A DNA stretch of 64,000 bases from Roseiarcus sp963774195 (GCA_963774195.1 CAVZDY010000001.1:1302001-1366000); one strand, 5' to 3'; counted from the first letter of the stretch, positions 43,825 through 52,851 are shown. A program made the numbers and translations. Notes: generated by a model not told the origin, from the sequence alone.

Positions 43825-45351
43825 ATGGCGTGCCTTCTAGGCCTTGATTTCGGCACCGGCGGCGTGCGGGTCGGCGTGTTCGACCTCGATCGTGGGAAGA
43901 TGTTGGGCGAGCGCGAGGCGCGCTATGCGACTCGCTATCCCAGGCCGAGTTGGGCCGAGCAATCGCCGACCGACTGGTGGGCCGCACTCGGCGAGGCGAC
44001 GCGCGCGCTGATGCGCGATCTCGATTCGCCTGAGATTCAGGGCGTCTGCGCCGCGACGACCGCTTCGACGGTCGCCGTCTGCAAGCGCGACGGCACGCCG
44101 TTGCGTCCGGCGTTGTTGTGGATGGATTGCCGCGCTGCCGAGGAGGCCGAACGCACCGCGCGCTCGCGGCATCCCGTCATGGCCCATTCGGGCGGCGGCG
44201 ACGCGGCGGAGTGGCTGGTTCCCAAGGCGATGTGGCTCGCCCGCCGCGAGCCCGAGGTCTACGCCGCCGCGGAAATCATCTGCGAGTGCCTCGACTACGT
44301 GAACTTTCGCTTGACCGGCCGTTGGGTCGGCTCGCGCATGAACGCGACCTGCAAATGGAACTACGATTCAGCCGCGGGCCGCTTTGTCGATGAGGTCTAC
44401 GCCGAGTTCGGTGTGCCCGATCTCGGGCACAAGCTGCCGCGCGAAATCTATCCGGTCGGCGCGCCGATCGAGGTCCTGTCCGCGGAGGCGGCGGCGCACC
44501 TCGGCCTGCGCAATCGGCCGATCCTGGCCCAGGGCGGCATCGACGCGCATATCGGCATGGTCGGCGCCGACACGATGGCGCCGGGCGAACTGCTGCTGAT
44601 AGGCGGCACCTCGGCGGTGCAATTGTTCCAGCTCGCCTCCGGCTCGCCGGTCGGCGGATTCTGGGGACCCTATCCGCACGCGCTGGTCGACGACCATTGG
44701 CTGGTCGAGGCCGGCCAGGTCTCGGCGGGCTCCGTGCTCTCCTGGGTGTCCCGCGACATGTTCCAACTCGACGACGCGGGCCACGAGGAATTGCTGCGCG
44801 AAGTCGAGGCTCTGCCGGTCGGCGGCACTGGCGTGCTGTCGCTCGACTATTTCATGGGCAATCGCACGCCGTATCGCGATCCGCTGCTGCGCGGCGCGTT
44901 TCTAGGCCTTTCCCTCGGCCACGACCGCGCCGCGGTCTATCGCGCGACGGTCGAAGGCGTCGCGCTTGCGACCGCGAATGTTCTACGGCGCATGGGCGAT
45001 CTCGGGGTGGAATGCCGCCGCGTCGTCTCCTCGGGAGGATATGCGAAGAATCCGGTCTGGTTGAAGGCGACGGTGGACGCGATGGGCCTGCCGGTGCAAT
45101 TGCTGCCCAACGCCAACCTCACCATCGTCGGGGCCGCAGCCTGCGCCGCGAACGGCGCGGGTTTGACGCCGAACCTGTTTGCGGCGGCGAAGGCGGTCGC
45201 GCAGCCGTCGGTAACGGTGACGCCGGATCCCCAGGCGCATGCGCGCTACCGCGAATTGCTGGCCGACTATCTGGAAGCGACCGAGCTTCTCACGCCGTTG
45301 CTGCATCGCCTCGCCGAGCGCCAACTCGGAGGGCCCGCGCGTGGCGGATGA
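43825..45351 (+). CDS. FGGY-family carbohydrate kinase, ribulokinase-like
   Basis: A 508-residue kinase of the AraB-like branch. It has LDFGTGGVRVGVFD, PSWAEQSPTDWWAAL, the substrate region LLWMDCRAAEEAERT and the AraB-type FMGNRTPYRDPLLRG, followed by RRVVSSGGYAKNPVWL. It starts at ATG 43825 after GGGGAG. With the xylulokinase-like enzyme at 39276 this gives the island two distinct sugar kinases. The downstream SorC regulator starts inside its 3' end (GTG 45341). Confidence 0.9.
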   Translation: MACLLGLDFGTGGVRVGVFDLDRGKMLGEREARYATRYPRPSWAEQSPTDWWAALGEATRALMRDLDSPEIQGVCAATTASTVAVCKRDGTPLRPALLWMDCRAAEEAERTARSRHPVMAHSGGGDAAEWLVPKAMWLARREPEVYAAAEIICECLDYVNFRLTGRWVGSRMNATCKWNYDSAAGRFVDEVYAEFGVPDLGHKLPREIYPVGAPIEVLSAEAAAHLGLRNRPILAQGGIDAHIGMVGADTMAPGELLLIGGTSAVQLFQLASGSPVGGFWGPYPHALVDDHWLVEAGQVSAGSVLSWVSRDMFQLDDAGHEELLREVEALPVGGTGVLSLDYFMGNRTPYRDPLLRGAFLGLSLGHDRAAVYRATVEGVALATANVLRRMGDLGVECRRVVSSGGYAKNPVWLKATVDAMGLPVQLLPNANLTIVGAAACAANGAGLTPNLFAAAKAVAQPSVTVTPDPQAHARYRELLADYLEATELLTPLLHRLAERQLGGPARGG

Positions 45352-46375
45352 GAACCTCGAGCGGGACGTCCACTTCCGCGGCCTCGCGCCGGAGCAGCGC
45401 GAACTGCTGATGATTCAGGCGGCGAAGCGGTACTACGGGCTCGACATGACGATCGGCGATCTCGCCAAGGAAATGGGCCTGACGCGCTGGCAGGCGCGGC
45501 GGCTGCTCGACGAAGCGCGCACATCAGGCATCGTGCGGATCGAGATCGTGCCGCGCGCATCGCGCAGCCCCAACCTCGAGAGCCGCCTGCAGCGCCGCTT
45601 CGGCCTTAGGGAAGCCGTTGTCGTGCCGTCGACCGGCGACGACGACGCGACCCTGTTGCTCGACAGTGTTGCGCAGGCGGCCGCCAAGTTCATCGCCGGC
45701 CTCGGCCCTGTGCCCCTGATCGGCGTCTCCTGGGGCCGCACGATGAGCGCGGTCGCCCGCCGGTTGCCGCCGTTCTGGAACGAGGGCGTCGAGGTCGTGC
45801 TGCTCAACGGCGCGATGAACATCCGCTCGCCTTCCATCCGCACCAACAACACCGCCGAATTGTTTGCGCGCTCCGCCAATGGCGCGGCGACCCTGTTGCC
45901 GGTCCCCGCCATCCTCGGTCAGGCGGCGACGCGCGTGGCATTGGAGCGCGACCCGACCATCGCCAGCGTGCTCGAACTCGGACGCCGCGCACCGGTCATA
46001 TGTTTCGGCATGGGCGCCATGGCGCCGGATTCCGTGCTGCTGCAGTCGGGCTTCGTCACCGCAGCCGAGCAGGCGGAACTGAAGGCCAAGGGCGCCGTCG
46101 GCGATATTCTCAGCCGCTTCATCGACGCCAACGGAGAAATCGTCGATTCCGATTTCGAGGCAAGGACGATCGGGCTGGAACTGCGCCATTGCGCCGACCG
46201 GGAATATTCGATCGGCGTCGCCGCGGGCGACAGCAAGCACGCGGTCGTGCGCGCCTGTCTGCGCGGGCGCTACCTCAACACGCTCGTGACCGACGAGCGC
46301 ACCGCGCTGTTCCTGCTCGACGAGCCTTCGGGCGGCCATGCGCCCACGGGCGCGGACATGAGGACAACCGCATGA
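45341..46375 (+). CDS. SorC/DeoR-like sugar-binding transcriptional regulator
   Basis: A 344-residue regulator with an N-terminal HTH (DMTIGDLAKEMGLTRWQARRL, about residues 37-57) and a large C-terminal sugar-phosphate-binding domain of the SorC family (GVSWGRTMSAVARRL; ICFGMGAMAPDSVLLQSGF). SorC proteins are usually activators or repressors of polyol operons. GTG 45341 follows GGAGGG and overlaps the kinase stop. Its presence inside the operon besides the RpiR gene in the other arm suggests dual control. Confidence 0.91.
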   Translation: MADENLERDVHFRGLAPEQRELLMIQAAKRYYGLDMTIGDLAKEMGLTRWQARRLLDEARTSGIVRIEIVPRASRSPNLESRLQRRFGLREAVVVPSTGDDDATLLLDSVAQAAAKFIAGLGPVPLIGVSWGRTMSAVARRLPPFWNEGVEVVLLNGAMNIRSPSIRTNNTAELFARSANGAATLLPVPAILGQAATRVALERDPTIASVLELGRRAPVICFGMGAMAPDSVLLQSGFVTAAEQAELKAKGAVGDILSRFIDANGEIVDSDFEARTIGLELRHCADREYSIGVAAGDSKHAVVRACLRGRYLNTLVTDERTALFLLDEPSGGHAPTGADMRTTA

Positions 46376-47421
46376 ACAACGCCGCATTTCTCCACGCAGC
46401 GCACGACATGCGCGTCGCTTCGACCCCGCTCCGTGATGGAAGCGAAGGCGAGGCGCTGATCGAAGTCGCTGCCGTCGGCATCTGTGGCAGCGATCTGCAC
46501 TACTACAAGGATGGCGGCATCGGCGCTGCGATGATCCGTGCGCCCTTCGTGCCCGGCCATGAATTCGGCGGCTATCTCTGCGACGACGTCCCTGCGCTGC
46601 GCCTCGGCAAGGGCGCGCTGGTGGCGGTCGATCCCAACCAGTCCTGCGGCGCCTGCGAATGGTGCCATGCCGGCCATCCCAATCTTTGCCCGAACGTGCG
46701 CTTCATCGGCGCGCCGCCGTTCGACGGCGCAATGGCGGAACGCCTCTGGGTTCCGGCCTCGCAAATCGTCGCTCTGCCGGATGGAATCGGTCCCGTCGCG
46801 GCGGCGATGCTGGAGCCGCTCGGCGTCGCGATCCATACCGTCGACCTCGCGAAGCCCGGCTTGCTGGAAAAAGTGACGCTGCTGGGCGCAGGACCGATCG
46901 GCCTCCTCGTGCTGCAAACGCTGAAGGCTGGCGGCGCGGGCGACGTCATTGTGATCGATCCGCTGCCGCATCGCCGCGCCGCCGCCTCGCGTCTGGGCGC
47001 CGCCAATGTCTTCGCCTCGACCGAAGAAGCGGTCCGCGACGCCGGCGCTTCGCCGCTCGTCGTCGAAGCCACCAACAGTCCGGACGGATTCCTCGACGCG
47101 GCAAAATGTGCGCGCATCGGCGGCCGCGTCATTCTCGCCGGCATTCCCGACGGCGATCATTACACGTTGTCCGCGTCCGAGCTGCGTCGACGCGCGCTCA
47201 AGATCAAGTTCGTCCGGCGTATGGGCGACGACTATCCGCGCGCGATCCGCTTGGTGCAAGACGGCCGCATCGACGTCGAGTCGCTCGTGTCGCATCGCAT
47301 TGGCCTCGCGGAAACTCCCGAAGCGTTCGCCGCGCTCGCCGAGGGCCGGGCGGGCTACCACAAAGTGATCATCCATCCCTCGACGACCGCCCCATCCGGT
47401 CTCGCGATCCAGGAGAGCTGA
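46372..47421 (+). CDS. Zinc-dependent medium-chain dehydrogenase, L-idonate/sorbitol dehydrogenase-like
   Basis: A 349-residue MDR with catalytic zinc motifs VGICGSDLHYYKDGG and PGHEFGGYL, structural zinc cysteines SCGACEWCHAGHPNLC and NAD loop LLGAGPIGLLVLQ. The pattern is closest to L-idonate 5-dehydrogenase and sorbitol dehydrogenases. ATG 46372 overlaps the SorC stop. It is the second MDR of the operon. Confidence 0.9.
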   Translation: MNNAAFLHAAHDMRVASTPLRDGSEGEALIEVAAVGICGSDLHYYKDGGIGAAMIRAPFVPGHEFGGYLCDDVPALRLGKGALVAVDPNQSCGACEWCHAGHPNLCPNVRFIGAPPFDGAMAERLWVPASQIVALPDGIGPVAAAMLEPLGVAIHTVDLAKPGLLEKVTLLGAGPIGLLVLQTLKAGGAGDVIVIDPLPHRRAAASRLGAANVFASTEEAVRDAGASPLVVEATNSPDGFLDAAKCARIGGRVILAGIPDGDHYTLSASELRRRALKIKFVRRMGDDYPRAIRLVQDGRIDVESLVSHRIGLAETPEAFAALAEGRAGYHKVIIHPSTTAPSGLAIQES

Positions 47422-47422
47422 A

Positions 47423-48196
47423 ATGTATCTTGAAAGGTTGCGCCTCGACGGCCGCGTCGCAGTGGTCACCGGCGGCGCTCAGGCGATCGGCCTCGCCTGT
47501 GTCGAAGCCCTGTCGGAGGCGGGCGCGCATGTGTACATCGCCGACCGCAACCCGGCCGCTGCGACGGAAGGGCAGAAGATCCTTGCGGCCAAGGGTTACA
47601 AAACCGATTTCATCGAAATGGACGTCACCAACTCCGCTCAAGTCGACGCCGCCGCGGCTCAGGTCTTGAAGGAGCGCGGACGGATCGACATCCTCGTCTG
47701 CAACGCCGGCATCGCACGTTCCGAAACGCCTGCGGAGGACCTCACCGACGAGCATTGGCTGAACGTCATCGACGTCAACCTGAACGGACTCTTCTGGTGC
47801 TGCCGCGCCTTCGGCAAGCCTATGCTGGCTGCGCAACGCGGCTCGATCGTCAACATCGGCTCGATGTCCGGTTTCATCGTCAACAAGCCGCAACCCCAGG
47901 CGCAATATAACGCCTCAAAGGCGGGGGTGCATCATTTGACGAAGTCCCTGGCCGCCGAATGGGCGACGAGGGGCGTGCGCGTCAACGCCGTGGCGCCGAC
48001 CTACATCAACACTCCGCTGACCGCCTACGCCAAGAACAACGAAGCGATGTTCAACGCATGGATCGACGGAACGCCGATGGCCCGAATGGGCGAAGTCGAT
48101 GAAATCGCCGCCGTCGTGATGTTCCTGGCCTCGGATGCGGCAAGCCTGATGACGGGTTCGATCGTGCTTGCTGATGGCGGCTACACGAACTGGTGA
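47423..48196 (+). CDS. SDR-family polyol dehydrogenase/reductase
   Basis: A 257-residue SDR with TGGAQAIGLA as cofactor loop, CNAGIA, and the catalytic pair in YNASK. The pattern IGSMSGFIVNKPQPQAQYNA is typical of the polyol SDRs (sorbitol, arabinitol dehydrogenases, L-xylulose reductase). ATG 47423 is preceded by AGGAGAG. It is the last gene of the + strand operon and is followed by a terminator. Confidence 0.91.
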   Translation: MYLERLRLDGRVAVVTGGAQAIGLACVEALSEAGAHVYIADRNPAAATEGQKILAAKGYKTDFIEMDVTNSAQVDAAAAQVLKERGRIDILVCNAGIARSETPAEDLTDEHWLNVIDVNLNGLFWCCRAFGKPMLAAQRGSIVNIGSMSGFIVNKPQPQAQYNASKAGVHHLTKSLAAEWATRGVRVNAVAPTYINTPLTAYAKNNEAMFNAWIDGTPMARMGEVDEIAAVVMFLASDAASLMTGSIVLADGGYTNW

Positions 48197-48220
48197 GCGT
48201 GAAGGCGATCTCCTAACTCA

Positions 48221-48261
48221 TTGGGCGGGGTCCCGATCAAATCGACCAAGGCCCCGCCCAA
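48221..48261. terminator. Bidirectional terminator hairpin between convergent operons
   Basis: TTGGGCGGGG (48221-48230) and CCCCGCCCAA (48252-48261) are perfect 10-bp complements around a 21-base loop that can itself pair (CGAT/ATCG). It separates the + strand polyol operon from the minus-strand SDR gene that ends at 48302. Confidence 0.8.
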
Positions 48262-48301
48262 GGCAGAGGAGGAGGTTTCAGCCTTAGATGCCGAGTGCCT
48301 G

Positions 48302-49063
48302 TCAGAATTGAACGCCGCGCGTGAGCGCGCCGTCGATCACCAGATTGGTTCCTGTCGTGAAGCTCGAGGCGGGGCTCGCCAGGAACACGACGCCGCGCGC
48401 GATTTCCTCCGGCGTCGCCATGCGGCCGGTCGGGTTGAGCGCGAGCGCCTCCTTAAAAAGATCGGGCAGATTCTTCTTGATGTTCTCCCACACGCCGCCC
48501 TCGAAATAGGTGTTACCAGGCGAGACCGCGTTGACGCGGATTCCCTTCGGGGCCAGCTGAAACGCGAGCCGCTGCGCATAGTGGATCAGCGCGGCCTTGA
48601 ACGCGCCGTAGGCCGGGCCGGTGAAGTCGACCTCGCGACCCGACACCGACGAGATGATCACGATGGCGGGGTGCTTGGATTGTTCGAGCAGCGGCAATGC
48701 GGCGTTGGCAGCGCGCACCGTATGCATCATGTCGATCTCGAACGCTTGGCGCCAAGCCTCCTCGTTGTCTTGCACGGCCAGCGCGGAAACGTTGGCCACG
48801 AGAATGTCGAGACCGCCGAGCGCTTTCGCGCTATCCGCGACGAAGCCTTCGAGCGCCGTCTTATTCGCGACGTCGACGCTCGCGCCATAGGCGATCACGC
48901 TCTTCGCCTGTAGCGCCGCGACAGCAGCGTCAACTTCGCTTGCCTTGCGTGCGCAGATCGCGACATTGGCGCCTTCGTCGGCGAGGATGTCCGCAACGCG
49001 CCGGCCGATGCCTTTGCTGCCGCCGGTAACGATCGCCTTCAGACCCGTCAGACCCAGATCCAT
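48302..49063 (-). CDS. SDR-family oxidoreductase
   Basis: A 253-residue SDR: TGGSKGIG cofactor loop, catalytic YGAFK after SSVSGREVDFTGPA, and a usual C-terminus. The NNAG position reads VANVSA (ANVS), a common variant. ATG 49063 follows GAGGAGA. It starts ten bases after the formamidase stop and is probably co-transcribed with it. Confidence 0.9.
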   Translation of the reverse strand: MDLGLTGLKAIVTGGSKGIGRRVADILADEGANVAICARKASEVDAAVAALQAKSVIAYGASVDVANKTALEGFVADSAKALGGLDILVANVSALAVQDNEEAWRQAFEIDMMHTVRAANAALPLLEQSKHPAIVIISSVSGREVDFTGPAYGAFKAALIHYAQRLAFQLAPKGIRVNAVSPGNTYFEGGVWENIKKNLPDLFKEALALNPTGRMATPEEIARGVVFLASPASSFTTGTNLVIDGALTRGVQF

Positions 49064-49073
49064 ATTCGTCTCC

Positions 49074-50069
49074 TCAAACCCTAGGCAGGAAGTCCTTCCG
49101 GATGCTCGCGCCGAGCGTGTATTTGGGATCGACCATATTGCCGACCCGCATCTTTCCCGCCTGCGTGAGGAAGAAGTAAGCCTCGAGTTCGTCGAAGCCG
49201 AAATCGGCGACGAGCCAGCGGATCAGCTCGCGATAGGCGATGCGCGCGGCGTCCTCCATCGGGCGCGCCGAGCCGATCGTCATGAAAAATTCCGAATTCT
49301 CGAGACGCGGCCAGCCGATCTGCCAATTCTTGATGAGATCGACTTGGACGGTCGTCGTCGAATTGATCTCGACCGCGACGCCGCAGAGCTCGCCGTCGCC
49401 CTGGCGCCCGTGACAGTCGCCAAGGAACAGATAGGCGCCTTTCGTCTGCACGGGGAAATAGGCGATCGCGCCAGGCGCGACATCAGGCAGATCCATATTG
49501 CCGCCCCAATAGTCGGGCTGCAGCGACAGCACCGCCTCGATCTGCGGGCTCACGCCGAGCGTGCCGATGAAGGGCTCGAACGGCAGCATGATTTTGTCGT
49601 TGAAGCGCACGCCCTGTTCCGTAACCTCGTATTTCATCACGCGTTCGGGCAGCGGCTTGTTCAGCATCGGCGTGCCCGCGTTGGCCGCGAGCCCGCCGAA
49701 CTCGGGGATGAGGGCCGAAGTGCCGGCGGGCTGCGGCCCGCGGGGCGCAATGCGCTCGATCTTCACACAGAGGACATCGCCCTTTTCGGCGCCTTCGACA
49801 AAAATCGGCCCGTTCTGCGGGTTGACGAACGGGAAGTTGAGCTTCTGCGACGGTAGATCGTCGACGGATTTGATGACGCCGCCGAAAGCGTCGAGCGTTT
49901 CGGCGACCACGACGTCGCCGGGCGAAATCGTCAGTACGGGCTTCGCATAAGCGCCGTAGACGTATTGATACTGGCCCTGGGCGGCTTCGGTGAGATGATG
50001 GGTGCGCCCTGGCTTGCCGCCGGCGAGCGCCTTCCGCGCCATGTAAGAGGAGGAAAACCAATCGGACAT
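49074..50069 (-). CDS. fmdA: Formamidase/acetamidase
   Basis: A 331-residue member of the acetamidase/formamidase family, which hydrolyses short amides to ammonia and acid in the cytoplasm. Family blocks include TISPGDVVVAETLDAFGG, NPQNGPIFVEGAEKGD, DCHGRQGDGELCGVAVE and FFMTIGSARPMEDAAR. Start ATG 50069 has GGAG six bases upstream; the frame is open back to 50090 but those codons include the ribosome site. The 237 bases upstream (50070-50306) contain no gene I recognise and presumably its promoter. Link to the SDR suggests breakdown of an amide whose acid or aldehyde is further reduced or oxidised. Confidence 0.9.
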   Translation of the reverse strand: MSDWFSSSYMARKALAGGKPGRTHHLTEAAQGQYQYVYGAYAKPVLTISPGDVVVAETLDAFGGVIKSVDDLPSQKLNFPFVNPQNGPIFVEGAEKGDVLCVKIERIAPRGPQPAGTSALIPEFGGLAANAGTPMLNKPLPERVMKYEVTEQGVRFNDKIMLPFEPFIGTLGVSPQIEAVLSLQPDYWGGNMDLPDVAPGAIAYFPVQTKGAYLFLGDCHGRQGDGELCGVAVEINSTTTVQVDLIKNWQIGWPRLENSEFFMTIGSARPMEDAARIAYRELIRWLVADFGFDELEAYFFLTQAGKMRVGNMVDPKYTLGASIRKDFLPRV

Positions 50070-50306
50070 GATCATCTCCGGCAAGTGCAATTCGTTATCT
50101 GTCGCGAATGTCGCTCATCGGCAGTACGTCGCGAAGCGGGAGTTGGGTCAAGTCGGAATCGCGCGCTCCCTGCGGGCACAATCGGGCCTCGACCCTCGTT
50201 CGCGGCAAACAAGCGCGAGATTTTGGCGCTTGTCGGACGGATCGGCGCGTTGCGCCGTCTCTGGCGCCCGCCTTGGCAGGCGGCGCGCCTCGACTTGTGA
50301 CCCGGC

Positions 50307-51077
50307 TCAGATCGATTTGACCTCGCCGCCGTCCATGCGGAGGGTCGAGCCGGTCATCCAGCGCGCGCCGGGCGACACCAGGAACGCCATCAGTTCCGCG
50401 ATCTCCTCGGGCTCGCCATAGCGGGCGATGCCGGCCTCCGTGGGGAAATTGGCGGTCGCCTCCTCCACCGTCATGTTGTGCAGCGGCGCCCAATGCTCGA
50501 GATAGGATCGGCGCCGGCCGGTCATCACCGGGCCTGGCAGGACGCTGTTGACCTGCACGCCATCGGCGATGCCGCGGTCGGAGAAGGCCTTGGCCAATGC
50601 GACGATCGCCGCGTTGATTGTACCGACGGCGGCGTATGGCGCCTTCGGGAACAAGGCGGAATTGCCCGACATCAGCACGACCGAGCCTTTGGCCACCTTG
50701 AGCGCCGGCCAGGCGGCGATCGTCAGACGCCGGGCGCCGTGCAGCTTCAGCGCGAGGCCAGCCTCCCATTGCGCGTCGGTCATCTCGAACAGATCGATCT
50801 GCGGCACGGCGCCCGCGATATTGAGCAAAGCGTCGATCCGCCCGAAGGCGGCCAAGGCCTGATCGACCACCGCTTGTGCGGCGTCGGGCTGTCCCAGATC
50901 GGCGTCGATGACGAGCGTCTCGGCGCCGGCGGCTTTCGCCGCCTCCGCCGTCTGCTCCAAGTTGGCGCGGTTGCGCGCCACCAGAACCAGCGCCGAGAAA
51001 TCGCGCGCGAGGCGCACCGCCGTAGCCTGGCCGATGCCCTGGCTGGCGCCTGTCACGATGGCGACGGACTTGGTCAT
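50307..51077 (-). CDS. Atypical SDR-family protein lacking the catalytic lysine
   Basis: A 256-residue SDR fold: cofactor loop TGASQGIG, NIAG at the NNAG position and Ser137. The active-site tyrosine is kept (Tyr148 in APYAAVG) but the lysine four residues later is Gly152. The region after it (INAAIVALAKAFSDRG) aligns with the normal helix. Loss of the lysine usually abolishes classical dehydrogenase chemistry, so this protein may bind cofactor without standard catalysis or use another residue. It is the last gene of the minus-strand operon with the hydrolases at 51104 and 52021. ATG 51077 follows GGAGAGCGC. Confidence 0.87.
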   Translation of the reverse strand: MTKSVAIVTGASQGIGQATAVRLARDFSALVLVARNRANLEQTAEAAKAAGAETLVIDADLGQPDAAQAVVDQALAAFGRIDALLNIAGAVPQIDLFEMTDAQWEAGLALKLHGARRLTIAAWPALKVAKGSVVLMSGNSALFPKAPYAAVGTINAAIVALAKAFSDRGIADGVQVNSVLPGPVMTGRRRSYLEHWAPLHNMTVEEATANFPTEAGIARYGEPEEIAELMAFLVSPGARWMTGSTLRMDGGEVKSI

Positions 51078-51103
51078 GAGCGCTCTCCTTGATTGCGTTG
51101 AAT

Positions 51104-51949
51104 TCAGTGGGGAAGGAAGCCGCGGATGGCCGCCGCAATCTCTCCAGCGTGCGTCTCCAGCGCGAAATGGCCGGCATCGAAGAAGCGGATGACCGCGTTC
51201 GGGATATCGCGCTTGAACGCCTCGGCGCCCGCCGGCAGGAAGAACGGGTCGTTCTTGCCCCACACCGCCAGCAAGGGCGGGTTGTGGCTCCGGAAATATT
51301 GCTGGAAGGTGGGATAGAGCGCGACGTTGCTCTTGTAGTCGCCGAACAGGTCGAGCTGCACGTCGGCCATGCCGGGCCGGGCGAGATAGAAATTGTCCAG
51401 CGAATATCCGTCCGGGGAGACCTTCGCCGGTTCGGGCGCGCCGTGCGTATACTGCCACTTTGTGGTCTCGGGCGTCAGGAAGGCGCGCAGCGCCGCCCGG
51501 TTGCTTTCGGAGGGGTCTTGCCAATAGGCCTGGATCGGGTTCCAGCCTTCGCTCAATCCTTCCGCATAGGCGTTGCCGTTCTGCGAGATGATGGCGGTGA
51601 TCCGTTCCGGATGCTTTACCGCAAGCCGGAAGCCGGTCGGCGCGCCGTAGTCGAAGACGTAGACGGCATAGCGATCGAAGCCGATGACCTCCGTGAAGCG
51701 GTCGATCGTTTCCGCGATCTGGTCGAAGCTATGGCCGCGACCCGGCATGTCGGAATTGCCGAAGCCCGGGAGGTCAGGAGCGACGATGTGGAAGCGATCG
51801 GCCAGAAGCGGGATGAGGTCGCGGAACATGTGGCCGGCGGTCGGGAAGCCGTGCAGCAGCAGCAGCTTCGGCGCGCCCGCCTGACCGGCCTCGCGATGGA
51901 AGACGCCGAATCCGTCCACGTCGGCTTTTTGATACTTGATCGTGCTCAT
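51104..51949 (-). CDS. Alpha/beta hydrolase, haloalkane dehalogenase/epoxide hydrolase type
   Basis: A 281-residue alpha/beta hydrolase. The oxyanion region is LLLHGFPTAGHMF; the nucleophile is Asp100 in VFDYGAPTGF, the Asp type used by haloalkane dehalogenases and epoxide hydrolases instead of Ser; an acid candidate lies in GKNDPFF and the base is His261 in DAGHFALET. It would hydrolyse an epoxide or C-halogen bond. It is the middle gene of a three-gene operon divergent from a CGNR regulator. Upstream GGTAATTAACC (51969-51979) is an AT-rich near-palindrome of unknown role. Confidence 0.88.
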   Translation of the reverse strand: MSTIKYQKADVDGFGVFHREAGQAGAPKLLLLHGFPTAGHMFRDLIPLLADRFHIVAPDLPGFGNSDMPGRGHSFDQIAETIDRFTEVIGFDRYAVYVFDYGAPTGFRLAVKHPERITAIISQNGNAYAEGLSEGWNPIQAYWQDPSESNRAALRAFLTPETTKWQYTHGAPEPAKVSPDGYSLDNFYLARPGMADVQLDLFGDYKSNVALYPTFQQYFRSHNPPLLAVWGKNDPFFLPAGAEAFKRDIPNAVIRFFDAGHFALETHAGEIAAAIRGFLPH

Positions 51950-52020
51950 ATCAAGTCTCCGTTGGTTCGGTAATTAACCTGATAAATACGGCAGAAGAGG
52001 TTACCAGCACAGTCTAGGGG

Positions 52021-52725
52021 TCACGCGCCGCTCTCGCCCTGAACCGCCCCGATCGCCTCGCGCAATACGTCGAGGACGACGGCCGGGGCGGTTACCATCG
52101 GCGCGTGGTCGACCGCATGCGAATGCACGCGGGACCCCATCCGCGCGGCCATGAACCGCTGATTGCCGCCGACGATCATGCGGTCCTGCTCCGCCACCAG
52201 GAACCAGCTCGGGCGGTCTTTCCAGAGCGGGCGCGGGACGGCAACGGTGATGCAGGCGGGGGAGAGTGGCCGCTGGACCGCCGCGAGCACAGCCAGTTCA
52301 TCCGGGGCGGCGTTCTGGGCGAAGGCGGCGGCGAACGCCTCCTCCGGCAAGTAAATCAGCCCATGCGCGTCCGGCGCGAGCTTCGGGGCCTGGGGATGCG
52401 GCTCGGTCCGGTAGAACACGCCCGCGACGGTCTCGGCCTCATCTGGGGCGAGCGCGGCGATGTAGACCAACGCCCTCACCTTCTCGCTGCGCGTCGCCGC
52501 AATCACCGCGCCCGCATAGGCGTGGCCGGCCAGGACCACCGGCCCCGGCGCCCGCTCCAGGGCGCGATCGAGCGCCGCCACGTCGTCCTGGAAGGAGCTC
52601 AGCGGCAATGGCGCCGCCACGGCTCTGACGCCGTCCGCCGCCAGCTTGCTGATGATCTTCGACCAACTCGATCCGTCGGCCCAAGCGCCGTGGACGAGTA
52701 CGACACTCACATCGTTCAAGGACAT
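52021..52725 (-). CDS. Alpha/beta hydrolase-fold protein with Ala at the nucleophile position
   Basis: A 234-residue alpha/beta hydrolase related to salicylate-esterase/hydroxynitrile-lyase-like proteins (VVLVHGAWADGSSW). The nucleophile elbow reads GHAYAGA, with Ala where Ser is expected in GHSYGG; a C-terminal His remains in HAVDHAPM. It may be a lyase-like or binding protein rather than an esterase, or use another residue. The start is one of ATG 52728 or 52725; 52725 has AGGAG at seven bases. It is the first gene of the minus-strand operon. Confidence 0.85.
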   Translation of the reverse strand: MSLNDVSVVLVHGAWADGSSWSKIISKLAADGVRAVAAPLPLSSFQDDVAALDRALERAPGPVVLAGHAYAGAVIAATRSEKVRALVYIAALAPDEAETVAGVFYRTEPHPQAPKLAPDAHGLIYLPEEAFAAAFAQNAAPDELAVLAAVQRPLSPACITVAVPRPLWKDRPSWFLVAEQDRMIVGGNQRFMAARMGSRVHSHAVDHAPMVTAPAVVLDVLREAIGAVQGESGA

Positions 52726-52755
52726 CATCACTCTCCTTTCGAGGGATCGCGTCGA

Positions 52756-52766
52756 TAACTACGTTA
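52756..52766. promoter_or_regulatory. Small palindrome TAACTACGTTA in a divergent intergenic region
   Basis: TAAC-TAC-GTTA lies in the 119-base gap between the hydrolase operon (minus) and the CGNR regulator gene (+). Its position suits an operator for the CGNR regulator acting on both promoters. It is short and single, so the support is limited. Confidence 0.4.
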
Positions 52767-52851
52767 GTGACATCAGAGGGGTTAGCCATGCTTTTCGTAA
52801 CTTGTCAAGCGTGTCTAGTGGAGTTATCTCCTTCACGTGCCCGGAGTTACG

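Noticed and set aside
50260..50306. Possible terminator hairpin (GCGCCCGCC/GGCGGCGC) downstream of the SDR at 50307
   Set aside because: The stem is imperfect and has no U-tract, so I did not list it.
51969..51979. GGTAATTAACC near-palindrome upstream of the dehalogenase-type gene
   Set aside because: Short, single, imperfect and inside an operon gap; not enough to call an operator.
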